This document shows, in pieces, positions 1 to 5,214 of a DNA stretch of 9,777 nt. The notes under the pieces are model-generated. The model saw nothing but the letters and a program-made list of their open reading frames with translations, did no database searches and had not been told where the DNA came from. The DNA is from CAZNQW01 sp964575225 (lineage in GTDB: Bacteria > Chloroflexota > Anaerolineae > JAAYZQ01). A program made the position numbers and the translations under genes. How positions within the stretch are numbered: the stretch's first letter is position 1; each line of letters begins with the position of its first letter. The stretch covers positions 1 through 9,777 of the forward strand of contig CAZNQW010000144.1 in the NCBI GenBank assembly GCA_964575225.1. The letters run 5' to 3'.

Positions 1-10
1 TGCCGGAATC

Positions 11-41
11 TGTACGGGCGGGTTTCAAACCCGCCCGTACA
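11..41. repeat. Perfect palindromic repeat, CGGGTTT/AAACCCG type
   Basis: A 31-bp inverted repeat with perfect 15-nt arms (TGTACGGGCGGGTTT at 11-25 and its complement at 27-41) around a single C. A closely related palindrome with the same GGCGGGTTT/AAACCCGCC core occurs at 2304-2330, so this is a dispersed repeat and not a one-off terminator. No T-run follows either arm, which argues against a classical intrinsic terminator, although it lies about 175 bp beyond the end of uvrC and could stabilise a 3' end. Confidence 0.85.
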
Positions 42-61
42 ATGCCCACCCGTGCGTGCCC

Positions 62-81
62 GGGCGACGCAGGCGTCGCCC
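62..81. repeat. Short GC-rich hairpin
   Basis: Inverted repeat GGGCGACGC (62-70) and GCGTCGCCC (73-81) separated by AG. It lies between the perfect palindrome at 11-41 and the repeat cluster at 104-191, about 135 bp past the uvrC stop. There is no associated T-run. It is probably part of the same repeat-rich spacer; a function is not evident. Confidence 0.6.
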
Positions 82-103
82 ACCCCCTACCCATCGGTGC
101 ACC

Positions 104-166
104 ATCATGCCCGCCGCGAGTACCCTCGCGCATAAGCGCCTGCGTACTCGCAGGCAGTATCCATGG
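104..166 (+). repeat. Dispersed repeat, TCATGCCCGCC...ATCCATGG type (copy A)
   Basis: This copy begins ATCATGCCCGCC and ends GTATCCATGG. It contains two hairpins: CGCGAG (115-120)/CTCGCG (125-130) with a TACC loop, and GCCTGCG (138-144)/CGCAGGC (149-155) with a TACT loop. The left part, from CCCGCCGCGAG through CTCGCGCATAAGC, is nearly identical to the copy at 2151-2199. The ends also match the copies at 2348-2390 and 5142-5187, so the element is defined by conserved ends and a variable palindromic core. Confidence 0.75.
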
Positions 167-191
167 GCTCCCGCTTCCGCGGGAGCGACGA
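159..191 (-). repeat. Inverted copy of the CGTC...ATCCAT repeat (copy B)
   Basis: Read on the minus strand this begins TCGTCGCTCCCGC and ends CCATGGAT, with hairpin GCTCCCGC (167-174)/GCGGGAGC (179-186) and loop TTCC. It shares the CCATGG end with copy A (104-166), so the two copies meet tail to tail. It lies 25 bp past the uvrC stop codon and could act as a 3'-end hairpin, but there is no T-run. Confidence 0.65.
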
Positions 192-215
192 CCAGGGCGG
201 GGTCGCTGCCTTTGT

Positions 216-2078
216 CTACAGGTTCTCCTTGAGTTGTTCGGCCGCTTTGCGCGTCATGCCCGGTACCTGGGCCAGCTCCTCCACCGTCGCCGCCCGGATG
301 GCCTCGATGGACCCCAGGTGCTTGAGCAGGGCCGACCGTCGTTTGGGCCCAATGCCCGGCACGCCGTCCAATTGGGAGACAATGGTCTGGCCCGTCCTCA
401 GCTTGCGATGGTAGGTAATGGCGAACCGGTGGGCCTCGTCGCGGATGCGCTGCATCAGATACAGCCCTTCGGAGGTGCGGGGCAGCCACACCGGCTCCGA
501 TCGATCGGGCACAAAGATCTCTTCCTCCTGCTTGGCCAACCCTACAGCCGGCACCACGTCGCGCAGCTCGAACTCGTCCAGCACTTGCAGGGCGATGTTC
601 AGTTGCCCTTTTCCCCCGTCGACGATCAACAGATCGGGCAGCAGGTCCCACGATGATTTCTTGCTGCCGATTTCGTCCGCGGCCTGCAATTCGGCGTCGT
701 GGACCCGGCGGAAGCGGCGGCGCAGCATCTCCCTCATGCTGGCGTAATCGTCCGTCCCCTCCACCGTTCGGATTTTAAAGTGGCGGTAGTCGCTCTTGCG
801 GGGGACCCCCTTGACAAAGACCACCATGGCACCGGTCGTCGCGCTGCCCTGGGTGGTCGAGATGTCGTAACACTCGATGCGGTTGGGCGGCGACGCCAGG
901 CTCAGGTGTTCCTGAAGTTCGGCCAGTGCCATGGCCTGCTTGCCTTCATCGGCCAGCCACTGGCTCCTCAGATGCTGGAGCGTCTCAGCCGCGTTTTCGG
1001 CGGCCATTTCCACCAGCTCTCGCTTTTGACCGCGACGGGGCGTCTTGAGCACCACCTTGTTGCCGCGCCGGGTGCGGAGCCATTCCTGGATGATCATGGC
1101 TTCGTCGATCTCCTGAGGCAGCAGGATCTCGGGTGGCACATAGGCCGCTTCGTCGTAGAACTGCTTGACAAAGGAGGCAATGATTTCGCTGTCGGTCTCT
1201 TCGGCGGCGCCGTCGAGCATAAAATATTCGCGGCCAATGAGTCGACCGTTTCGGATGAAAAAGACCTGCACGCAGGCGTCGCCATCGGCCCGGGCAAAGG
1301 CCACCACGTCCTGGTCGGCCATGACGGCCGACACGATCTTTTGCCGTTCGATGACGCGCTGAATGGCCGCCAGTTGATCGCGATAGATCGCTGCCTGCTC
1401 GAAATTCCATTGTTCCGCCGCGACCTGCATCTTGTGCTCCAGGTCCAAGACGATGGCATCCGATCGGCCTTCCAGGAAGCGGCACAGGCCGTCAATCATC
1501 TCCCGGTACTGCTCGCGACCGGAGGCGCCGATGCAGGGGCCCAGGCACAGACCAATGTCCAGGTACAGGCAGGCCCGCGTATCCTGCCCGGTGATGGTCC
1601 GGTTGCAGGTCAGGTAGGGGAACACGCGGCGGAGGGTTAGCAGGGTCTGCTGCACGGCCCACGAGGCCGTAAAGGGACCAAAGTAGCGGGCGCCGTCGCG
1701 CTCCATGCGGCGGACGATCAGTACGCGGGGGAAATCCTCCTGCCAGGTGACCTTGATGTAGGGGTAGCGCTTGTCGTCCTTGAGCCGGACGTTGTAGCGG
1801 GGCTTGTGGCGCTTGATCAGGTTGCTTTCGAGGATCAAGGCCTCCAGTTCGGAGGCGGTGACGATAAAGTCGATGTCGGCAATGGCCGCCACCAGCCGTT
1901 GCACCTTGGGGCTGTGGCCGGCTGAGGCATGGAAATAGGAGCGCACCCGGGCGCGCAGGTTGACCGCTTTGCCCACGTAAATGACCGTGCCGCCGGCGTC
2001 TTGCATCAGGTAGACGCCCGGCTTGGTGGGCAGGGCCTCCAGTTTCTCCTGGAGATGATGAGGTGTCTTGCTGGACAT
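216..2078 (-). CDS. uvrC: Excinuclease ABC subunit C (UvrC)
   Basis: The nuclease subunit of UvrABC nucleotide excision repair. It is recruited by UvrB at a lesion and cuts the damaged strand on both sides. At 620 aa it is full length. An N-terminal GIY-YIG domain spans roughly residues 19-97 (GVYLM...IYVGKA, ending LILESNLIKR). Four cysteines (C158, C170, C178, C182) have the spacing of the [4Fe-4S] ligands reported for E. coli UvrC. A UVR motif that binds UvrB lies around 207-242. The RNase H-like second nuclease domain has ECYDIS (D405), LLIVDGGKGQ (D487) and RDEAH (H550) as the DDH residues by homology. Tandem helix-hairpin-helix motifs (GVPGIGPKRR, QVPGMTRKAA) end the protein. The ATG at 2078 is preceded by GGGCCC, not a Shine-Dalgarno, and sits at the predicted transcription start. 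The gene stands alone, divergent from rph. Confidence 0.97.
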   Translation of the reverse strand: MSSKTPHHLQEKLEALPTKPGVYLMQDAGGTVIYVGKAVNLRARVRSYFHASAGHSPKVQRLVAAIADIDFIVTASELEALILESNLIKRHKPRYNVRLKDDKRYPYIKVTWQEDFPRVLIVRRMERDGARYFGPFTASWAVQQTLLTLRRVFPYLTCNRTITGQDTRACLYLDIGLCLGPCIGASGREQYREMIDGLCRFLEGRSDAIVLDLEHKMQVAAEQWNFEQAAIYRDQLAAIQRVIERQKIVSAVMADQDVVAFARADGDACVQVFFIRNGRLIGREYFMLDGAAEETDSEIIASFVKQFYDEAAYVPPEILLPQEIDEAMIIQEWLRTRRGNKVVLKTPRRGQKRELVEMAAENAAETLQHLRSQWLADEGKQAMALAELQEHLSLASPPNRIECYDISTTQGSATTGAMVVFVKGVPRKSDYRHFKIRTVEGTDDYASMREMLRRRFRRVHDAELQAADEIGSKKSSWDLLPDLLIVDGGKGQLNIALQVLDEFELRDVVPAVGLAKQEEEIFVPDRSEPVWLPRTSEGLYLMQRIRDEAHRFAITYHRKLRTGQTIVSQLDGVPGIGPKRRSALLKHLGSIEAIRAATVEELAQVPGMTRKAAEQLKENL

Positions 2079-2084
2079 GGGCCC

Positions 2085-2113
2085 ATTCTAGCACAAGGCC
2101 ATCGGTTCGTCAA
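2085..2113 (-). promoter_or_regulatory. uvrC promoter, predicted leaderless
   Basis: On the minus strand a -35 TTGACG (2113-2108) and a -10 TAGAAT (2090-2085) are separated by exactly 17 bp. The uvrC ATG (2078-2076) begins seven positions after the last base of the -10, which is where transcription normally starts. The message should therefore have essentially no 5' leader, consistent with the absence of a Shine-Dalgarno. No LexA-like operator was recognised around it. Confidence 0.7.
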
Positions 2114-2150
2114 CGGGCGCGAGGCGCGCGCCGCCCTTGCCCCGAGCGCC

Positions 2151-2199
2151 CGTCACCCCCGCCGCGAGGACTCTCGCGCATAAGCAGGGAATCCATCGG
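2151..2199 (+). repeat. Dispersed repeat, CGTCAC...ATCCATCGG (copy C)
   Basis: Starts CGTCACCCCCGCC and ends GGGAATCCATCGG, with hairpin CGCGAG (2163-2168)/CTCGCG (2173-2178) and loop GACT, followed by CATAAGC. The segment matches copy A (104-166) almost base for base up to CATAAGC, after which copy A carries an extra hairpin. The ends are those of copies D (2348-2390) and E (5142-5187). Confidence 0.75.
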
Positions 2200-2241
2200 A
2201 ATGCCTCGCCCACCATAGGCCCTTGCAGCGATGGAACCGTT

Positions 2242-2330
2242 TGTAGGGGCGCGGCATGCCGCGCCCGATCCGCGTGCCTGGCTGCCTATGGGTGTGTATT
2301 GAAGGGGCGGGTTTGAAACCCGCCTCTACA
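2242..2330. repeat. Composite palindrome pair (TGTAGGGGC...GCCTCTACA)
   Basis: Two palindromes about 40 bp apart. The first is the perfect 20-bp palindrome GGGCGCGGCA/TGCCGCGCCC (2247-2266). The second is GGCGGGTTT (2306-2314)/AAACCCGCC (2316-2324), the same core as the 11-41 repeat. The outer ends, TGTAGGGGC (2243-2250 region) and GCCTCTACA (2322-2330), are inverted with one mismatch, so the whole could be a composite non-autonomous element of about 89 bp. No coding capacity. Confidence 0.6.
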
Positions 2331-2347
2331 GGCCCCCTTGCTCTGTC

Positions 2348-2390
2348 CGTCACCCCCGCCTGCACAGGCAGGCGGGGGCGGGCATCCATA
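2348..2390 (+). repeat. Dispersed repeat, CGTCAC...CATCCATA (copy D)
   Basis: Starts CGTCACCCCCGCC and ends GGGCATCCATA. It contains a strong hairpin: CCCCCGCCTGC (2353-2363)/GCAGGCGGGGG (2368-2378), 11-bp arms and loop ACAG. It lies 35 bp upstream of the -35 box of the rph promoter. Confidence 0.75.
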
Positions 2391-2424
2391 GGGTTTCCCT
2401 CCCTGTGCGTACGAGGCGACGGCC

Positions 2425-2453
2425 TTGGCGACCCTTGGTGAAAGTGGTATAAT
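2425..2453 (+). promoter_or_regulatory. Sigma-70-type promoter for rph operon
   Basis: A -35 TTGGCG (2425-2430) and a perfect consensus -10 TATAAT (2448-2453) are separated by 17 bp. Transcription should start near 2460, giving a leader of about 50 nt before the rph ATG at 2513. No other promoter of this quality was seen within the three-gene plus-strand operon. Confidence 0.75.
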
Positions 2454-2500
2454 GGGCCCTGTCCGGTTGTCCTTGGCGGATAGGTCGGGCCATTGCGTTT

Positions 2501-2506
2501 GGGAGG
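2501..2506 (+). promoter_or_regulatory. Shine-Dalgarno deciding the rph start
   Basis: GGGAGG at 2501-2506 abuts an in-frame TTG (2507) but is spaced 6 nt from ATG (2513), the usual distance. The ATG two codons downstream is therefore the likely start, and MRVDGR matches the usual beginning of RNase PH. Confidence 0.75.
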
Positions 2507-2512
2507 TTGCCG

Positions 2513-3241
2513 ATGAGGGTGGATGGTCGTGCGTGGGACGAACTGAGAGCGGTACGGATCTCGACGGGCTATGTGGAATTCCCCGAAGGCTCGGTGCTGA
2601 TCGAACTGGGCAAGACGCGGGTGCTTTGCAACGCCACGGTGGAACCATCGGTGCCGGGTTGGCGTCTTGGAAGTGGCGCGGGCTGGGTGACGGCCGAATA
2701 CGCCATGTTGCCGCGGGCCACCCAGGAACGCACCCGCCGAGAGACCGGCGGGCTGAGCGGCCGCACCCAGGAGATCCGGCGCCTCATCGGCCGCAGCCTG
2801 CGCGCGGCGGTGGATCTGTACAAGCTGGGCGAGCGGAGCCTGATCGTCGACTGCGACGTCCTCCAGGCCGATGGCGGGACGCGCACGGCGGCCCTCACCG
2901 GCGCCTACGTGGCCCTTGGCCTGGCGCTCCGCCACCTGGAGGCCACGGGGCAGATCCCGCCGGACGTCGTGCAGACGGAAGTGGCGGCGATCAGCCTGGG
3001 ATTCGTCGACGGCGAGCTATTGCTCGATCTCTGCTATAGAGAGGACTCGGCCGCCGACGCCGATTTCAACGTAGCCATGACCGGCGATGGGCGTTTGGTC
3101 GAGGTGCAAGGCACGGCCGAGGGCGTCCCCTTTAGCCGGCGCCAGATGGACGACGTATTGGATCTCGCGGAAAGGGGCATCGAGCAGTTGCTGGCGCTGC
3201 AACGGCAGGCGCTGGACAACGCCTCACCATCGAAAGCGTGA
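2513..3241 (+). CDS. rph: Ribonuclease PH
   Basis: A phosphorolytic 3'-to-5' exoribonuclease that trims the 3' ends of tRNA precursors and other RNAs, using phosphate and releasing nucleoside diphosphates; the family forms hexamers. The 242-aa product covers the whole RNase PH fold: RVDGRAWDELR at the start, GSVLIELGKTRVLC, GWVTAEYAMLPRAT, SGRTQEIRRLIGRSLR (phosphate/RNA-binding arginine, residue about 84), CDVLQADGGTRTAA (GGTRT at about 121-125), and LCYREDSAADADFN with the acidic metal-site residues at about 182-184. The length is typical. The ATG is chosen over a TTG two codons upstream because of Shine-Dalgarno spacing. It is the first gene of an operon, and its TGA overlaps the GTG of the next gene by 4 bp. 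No rdgB-like NTP pyrophosphatase, a common partner in other genomes, follows it here. Confidence 0.96.
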   Translation: MRVDGRAWDELRAVRISTGYVEFPEGSVLIELGKTRVLCNATVEPSVPGWRLGSGAGWVTAEYAMLPRATQERTRRETGGLSGRTQEIRRLIGRSLRAAVDLYKLGERSLIVDCDVLQADGGTRTAALTGAYVALGLALRHLEATGQIPPDVVQTEVAAISLGFVDGELLLDLCYREDSAADADFNVAMTGDGRLVEVQGTAEGVPFSRRQMDDVLDLAERGIEQLLALQRQALDNASPSKA

Positions 3242-3900
3242 AACGGTTCTTGATCGCATTTGTCCTCATCCCGCTGACTCTGGTTCTGCTCGCCGGCCTG
3301 CTTCTGTTGGGCCTGCGGCAGTGGGCCGGTTGGCGTTATCGGGATCATATCTATGAGCAGGGCTCTCTGGTGCCCGAGGCGCCGGCGGCCATTGTCTTTG
3401 GCGCGGGCTATTGGCCCAGCGGCCTGAGCCACGCCCTTGCCGACCGGATGGATACGGCGATTGCCCTGTACCAGGCCCGAAGGGTCAACAAACTCCTTCT
3501 GACCGGCGACAACCGCTTTGTCGACTATAACGAACCGGCAGCCATGGCCCGTTATGCCGAGGCCCAGGGGGTGCCCAGCCAGGACCTGATTTTGGATTAT
3601 GCCGGGCGGCGAACCTACGATAGCTGCTACCGGGCGAGCGCCATCTTTGGCGTGGAGCGGGCCATCCTGGTGACCCAGGCATTCCACCTGCCGAGGGCGA
3701 TGTACACCTGCGACCACCTGGGCTTGGATGTGGTGGGCGTCGAGGCCGACCGGCGGGTGTTGGTCAAGAGCCAATGGTACGAGTTCCGGGAGGTGTTTGC
3801 TCTTGCCCGGGCCTGGCTCGACCTGAACCTGCTCAAACCCCTGCCCGTGCTGGGCGATCCCATCCCGGTGGATTGGCAGCAACGCTCGGGTGGAGCCTGA
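3238..3900 (+). CDS. SanA/YdcF-like (DUF218) membrane-anchored protein
   Basis: A 220-aa member of the DUF218/ElyC-SanA-YdcF family, closest in pattern to SanA, an inner-membrane protein linked in enterobacteria to envelope barrier function and vancomycin exclusion at high temperature. The biochemical activity is not established. One N-terminal membrane segment (about residues 4-27) is followed by a globular domain: PAAIVFGAGYW (50-60), LLLTGDNRFVDYNEPAAM (87-104), RTYDSCYRASAIFGV, then AILVTQAFHLPRAMY with its conserved His, and the SanA-like tail REVFALARAWLDL...GDPIP. The first domain is probably outside the cytoplasm, held by the anchor. The start GTG overlaps the rph stop (GTGA), implying translational coupling; no strong Shine-Dalgarno precedes it. 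Family assignment is secure, the specific role is not. Confidence 0.88.
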   Translation: MKRFLIAFVLIPLTLVLLAGLLLLGLRQWAGWRYRDHIYEQGSLVPEAPAAIVFGAGYWPSGLSHALADRMDTAIALYQARRVNKLLLTGDNRFVDYNEPAAMARYAEAQGVPSQDLILDYAGRRTYDSCYRASAIFGVERAILVTQAFHLPRAMYTCDHLGLDVVGVEADRRVLVKSQWYEFREVFALARAWLDLNLLKPLPVLGDPIPVDWQQRSGGA

Positions 3901-3921
3901 GCGCAGAAGGGCAAACCGACC

Positions 3922-4812
3922 ATGGGGGCTGGACGACCGGCTCAGTGGGGGCCCCACAGGGGACCCAAAAGGGGGCCCAAAAAACCCGAGGGCCTGATTA
4001 CCCGCGGCAAGACGGCGCGCAACCGCCTGCGCCGGGTCGATGCCTTTCTGTTGGCCTACGATCCCGGCCTGTTGGTCCGCCGGGAGGGCCCCTTTGAGCG
4101 CGCCTTTTTCGTGGACCTGGGCTATGGCCGCGAGCCGATCACCACGTTAGAGAGCGCCCGGCGGTTTCGGGAGCTCAATGCCGATCTCCCGGTGCTGGGC
4201 GTGGAAATCGACGCCGAGCGGGTGGCTCAGGCCCAGCCCTACGCCGACGCGGCGACCCACTTTCGCCTGGGCGGGTTCAACCTCCCGTTGCGCTCGTGGC
4301 CCGATGGGACCCCCGAGACCGTGCGCCTGGTGCGGGCCTTTAACGTGCTGCGCCAATACCAGGAGGAGGCTGTGGGGGAGGCCTACGACCGCCTCTGCCA
4401 GTATATCCTGCCCGGGGGCTTGTTGATCGAAGGGACGTCCACGCCTTCGGGCGGCCTGTGGGTGGCCCATGTGGTGCGCAAGCCCGAGGATGGAAGTGCG
4501 TCCTGGAAGCAGGAAGCGTTGGTGTTCAGTACCAACCTGCGCGCGGGGTTTGATCCCACCGATTTTCAGACGATCCTGCCCAAGAACCTCATCCATCGGG
4601 TGGTGCCCGGCGAACCGATCTATGATTTCTTTCAATCGTGGAAGCAGGCAACCCTGGAAACCCAGGGGTTCCAGGTGTGGGGCCCGCGGCAGTGGTTTGG
4701 GGCCTGCGCCCGGCGGCTGTCGGAGCGGGGGTATCCCGTGGCTCTGCAAAAAAGGTGGCTCCGCCGGGGATGGCTCATTTGGAAGCATCCGGTCCTGGAT
4801 AGGGGCGCTTGA
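3922..4812 (+). CDS. Probable class I SAM-dependent methyltransferase
   Basis: A 296-aa soluble protein with the order of motifs expected of a Rossmann-fold methyltransferase. VDLGYGREP (64-72) is a motif I variant, VLGVEID (91-97) has the acidic residue (E95) that would bind the SAM ribose, FNVLRQY (140-146) is a motif IV-like strand and LPGGLLIEGT (163-172) the following strand. Glycine motif I is atypical (DLGYGREP, not DxGxGxG), so catalytic competence is inferred. The substrate is unknown. The first 35 residues are a basic, Pro/Gly-rich tail with three repeats of GP(H/K)(R/K), absent from ordinary methyltransferases and possibly nucleic-acid contacting. The start ATG lies 21 bp after the previous stop, with AGAAGGG upstream. 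It is the third gene of the rph operon, which hints weakly at an RNA-related substrate. Confidence 0.72.
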   Translation: MGAGRPAQWGPHRGPKRGPKKPEGLITRGKTARNRLRRVDAFLLAYDPGLLVRREGPFERAFFVDLGYGREPITTLESARRFRELNADLPVLGVEIDAERVAQAQPYADAATHFRLGGFNLPLRSWPDGTPETVRLVRAFNVLRQYQEEAVGEAYDRLCQYILPGGLLIEGTSTPSGGLWVAHVVRKPEDGSASWKQEALVFSTNLRAGFDPTDFQTILPKNLIHRVVPGEPIYDFFQSWKQATLETQGFQVWGPRQWFGACARRLSERGYPVALQKRWLRRGWLIWKHPVLDRGA

Positions 4813-4947
4813 CGGTGAACCGGCTCCGCGCGCCGTGCCTGGATGGTGCCCTCGGGGCGTGATAGCCTGTCAGGCGCAAAGGCCGACCGCGTCCACCCGC
4901 AGGGGCCAGGTCTCCGGCGTGTGTGCCTTCTTGCAGCGCAACGCATT

Positions 4948-4973
4948 TGTGGGGGTGCCCGCGCACCCCCACA
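4948..4973. repeat. GC-rich hairpin between convergent operons
   Basis: Perfect 11-nt arms TGTGGGGGTGC (4948-4958) and GCACCCCCACA (4963-4973) with loop CCGC. It sits about 135 bp past the methyltransferase stop and could act as a bidirectional RNA 3'-end structure, but lacks the T-run of an intrinsic terminator. The TGT...ACA ends resemble the palindromes at 11-41 and 2242-2330, so it may be another dispersed palindrome. Confidence 0.6.
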
Positions 4974-4979
4974 CCCCGC

Positions 4980-5050
4980 GGGGGGGGGGGGGGGGGGGCG
5001 GGGCCCCCCCCGGATTGGGGGGGCGGGGGCGCAAAAGGGTNNNNNNNNNN
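4980..5050. other. Poly-G tract, low-complexity sequence and scaffold gap
   Basis: Nineteen consecutive G (4980-4998), then GGGG, eight C, and G-rich sequence, ending in ten Ns at 5041-5050. CCGGATTGGG (5010-5019) before the gap is the inverse of CCCAATCCGG (5067-5076) after it, so the missing part may form a strong stem. The exact length and sequence here should not be trusted. Confidence 0.85.
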
Positions 5051-5141
5051 GACGGCGTTGCCCGGTCCCAATCCGGTTGCGCCGGGGGACGACCCGACCC
5101 AGTCGGCCCCGGTAGGCCTGGCGCCATCTGCCCACCCCATT

Positions 5142-5187
5142 CGTCATGCCCACCTGCCTGCGCAGGCAGGCGAAAGCCAGCATCCAT
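5142..5187 (+). repeat. Dispersed repeat, CGTCATGCC...CATCCAT (copy E)
   Basis: Starts CGTCATGCCCACC and ends AGCATCCAT, with the perfect 18-bp palindrome CCTGCCTGC/GCAGGCAGG (5153-5170) as core. Ends match copies A, C and D. It lies 28 bp beyond the stop of the minus-strand operon, where a 3' hairpin could be useful. Confidence 0.75.
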
Positions 5188-5214
5188 TCTCTCCTCGCGC
5201 CGGCCCAACGGCCC

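Larger units (their letters stand above)
2079..2512. other. Divergent uvrC/rph intergenic region
   Basis: These 434 bp hold no convincing gene. They contain the uvrC promoter on the minus strand next to uvrC, a dispersed repeat (2151-2199), a composite pair of palindromes (2242-2330), another dispersed repeat (2348-2390), and the rph promoter (2425-2453). Open frames crossing the region read through the palindromes and are not conserved-looking proteins. Confidence 0.75.
4813..5214. other. Convergent intergenic region with gap
   Basis: About 400 bp between two convergent operons. No supportable gene. It holds a hairpin (4948-4973), a poly-G tract (4980-4998) followed by C- and G-rich low-complexity sequence to about 5030, an assembly gap, and a dispersed repeat (5142-5187). 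The first 130 bp show no recognised motif. Frames spanning it cross the Ns and translate to low-complexity sequence. Confidence 0.75.

Noticed and set aside
699..1640. 313-codon plus-strand open frame antisense to uvrC
   Set aside because: It is a high-GC shadow of uvrC, has no family-like motif or ribosome binding site, and uvrC is unmistakable on the other strand.
1..2400. CRISPR array formed by the repeated palindromes
   Set aside because: The repeats are unevenly spaced, in both orientations and variable in the core, with no regular spacers and no cas genes.
2507..2509. TTG as rph start
   Set aside because: It directly abuts the GGGAGG Shine-Dalgarno with no spacing; the ATG at 2513 fits better.
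2153..2935. 260-codon minus-strand frame across the intergenic region and rph
   Set aside because: It reads through the palindromic repeats (giving phrases such as VEAGFKPAPS) and then antisense to rph; not a conserved protein.
3034..3957. 307-codon minus-strand frame opposite rph and the SanA-like gene
   Set aside because: Composition is that of an antisense shadow, and both plus-strand genes are clear family members with coupled starts.
4980..5030. G-quadruplex regulatory element
   Set aside because: The tract borders an assembly gap and may be a sequencing artefact, so a functional claim is not supportable.
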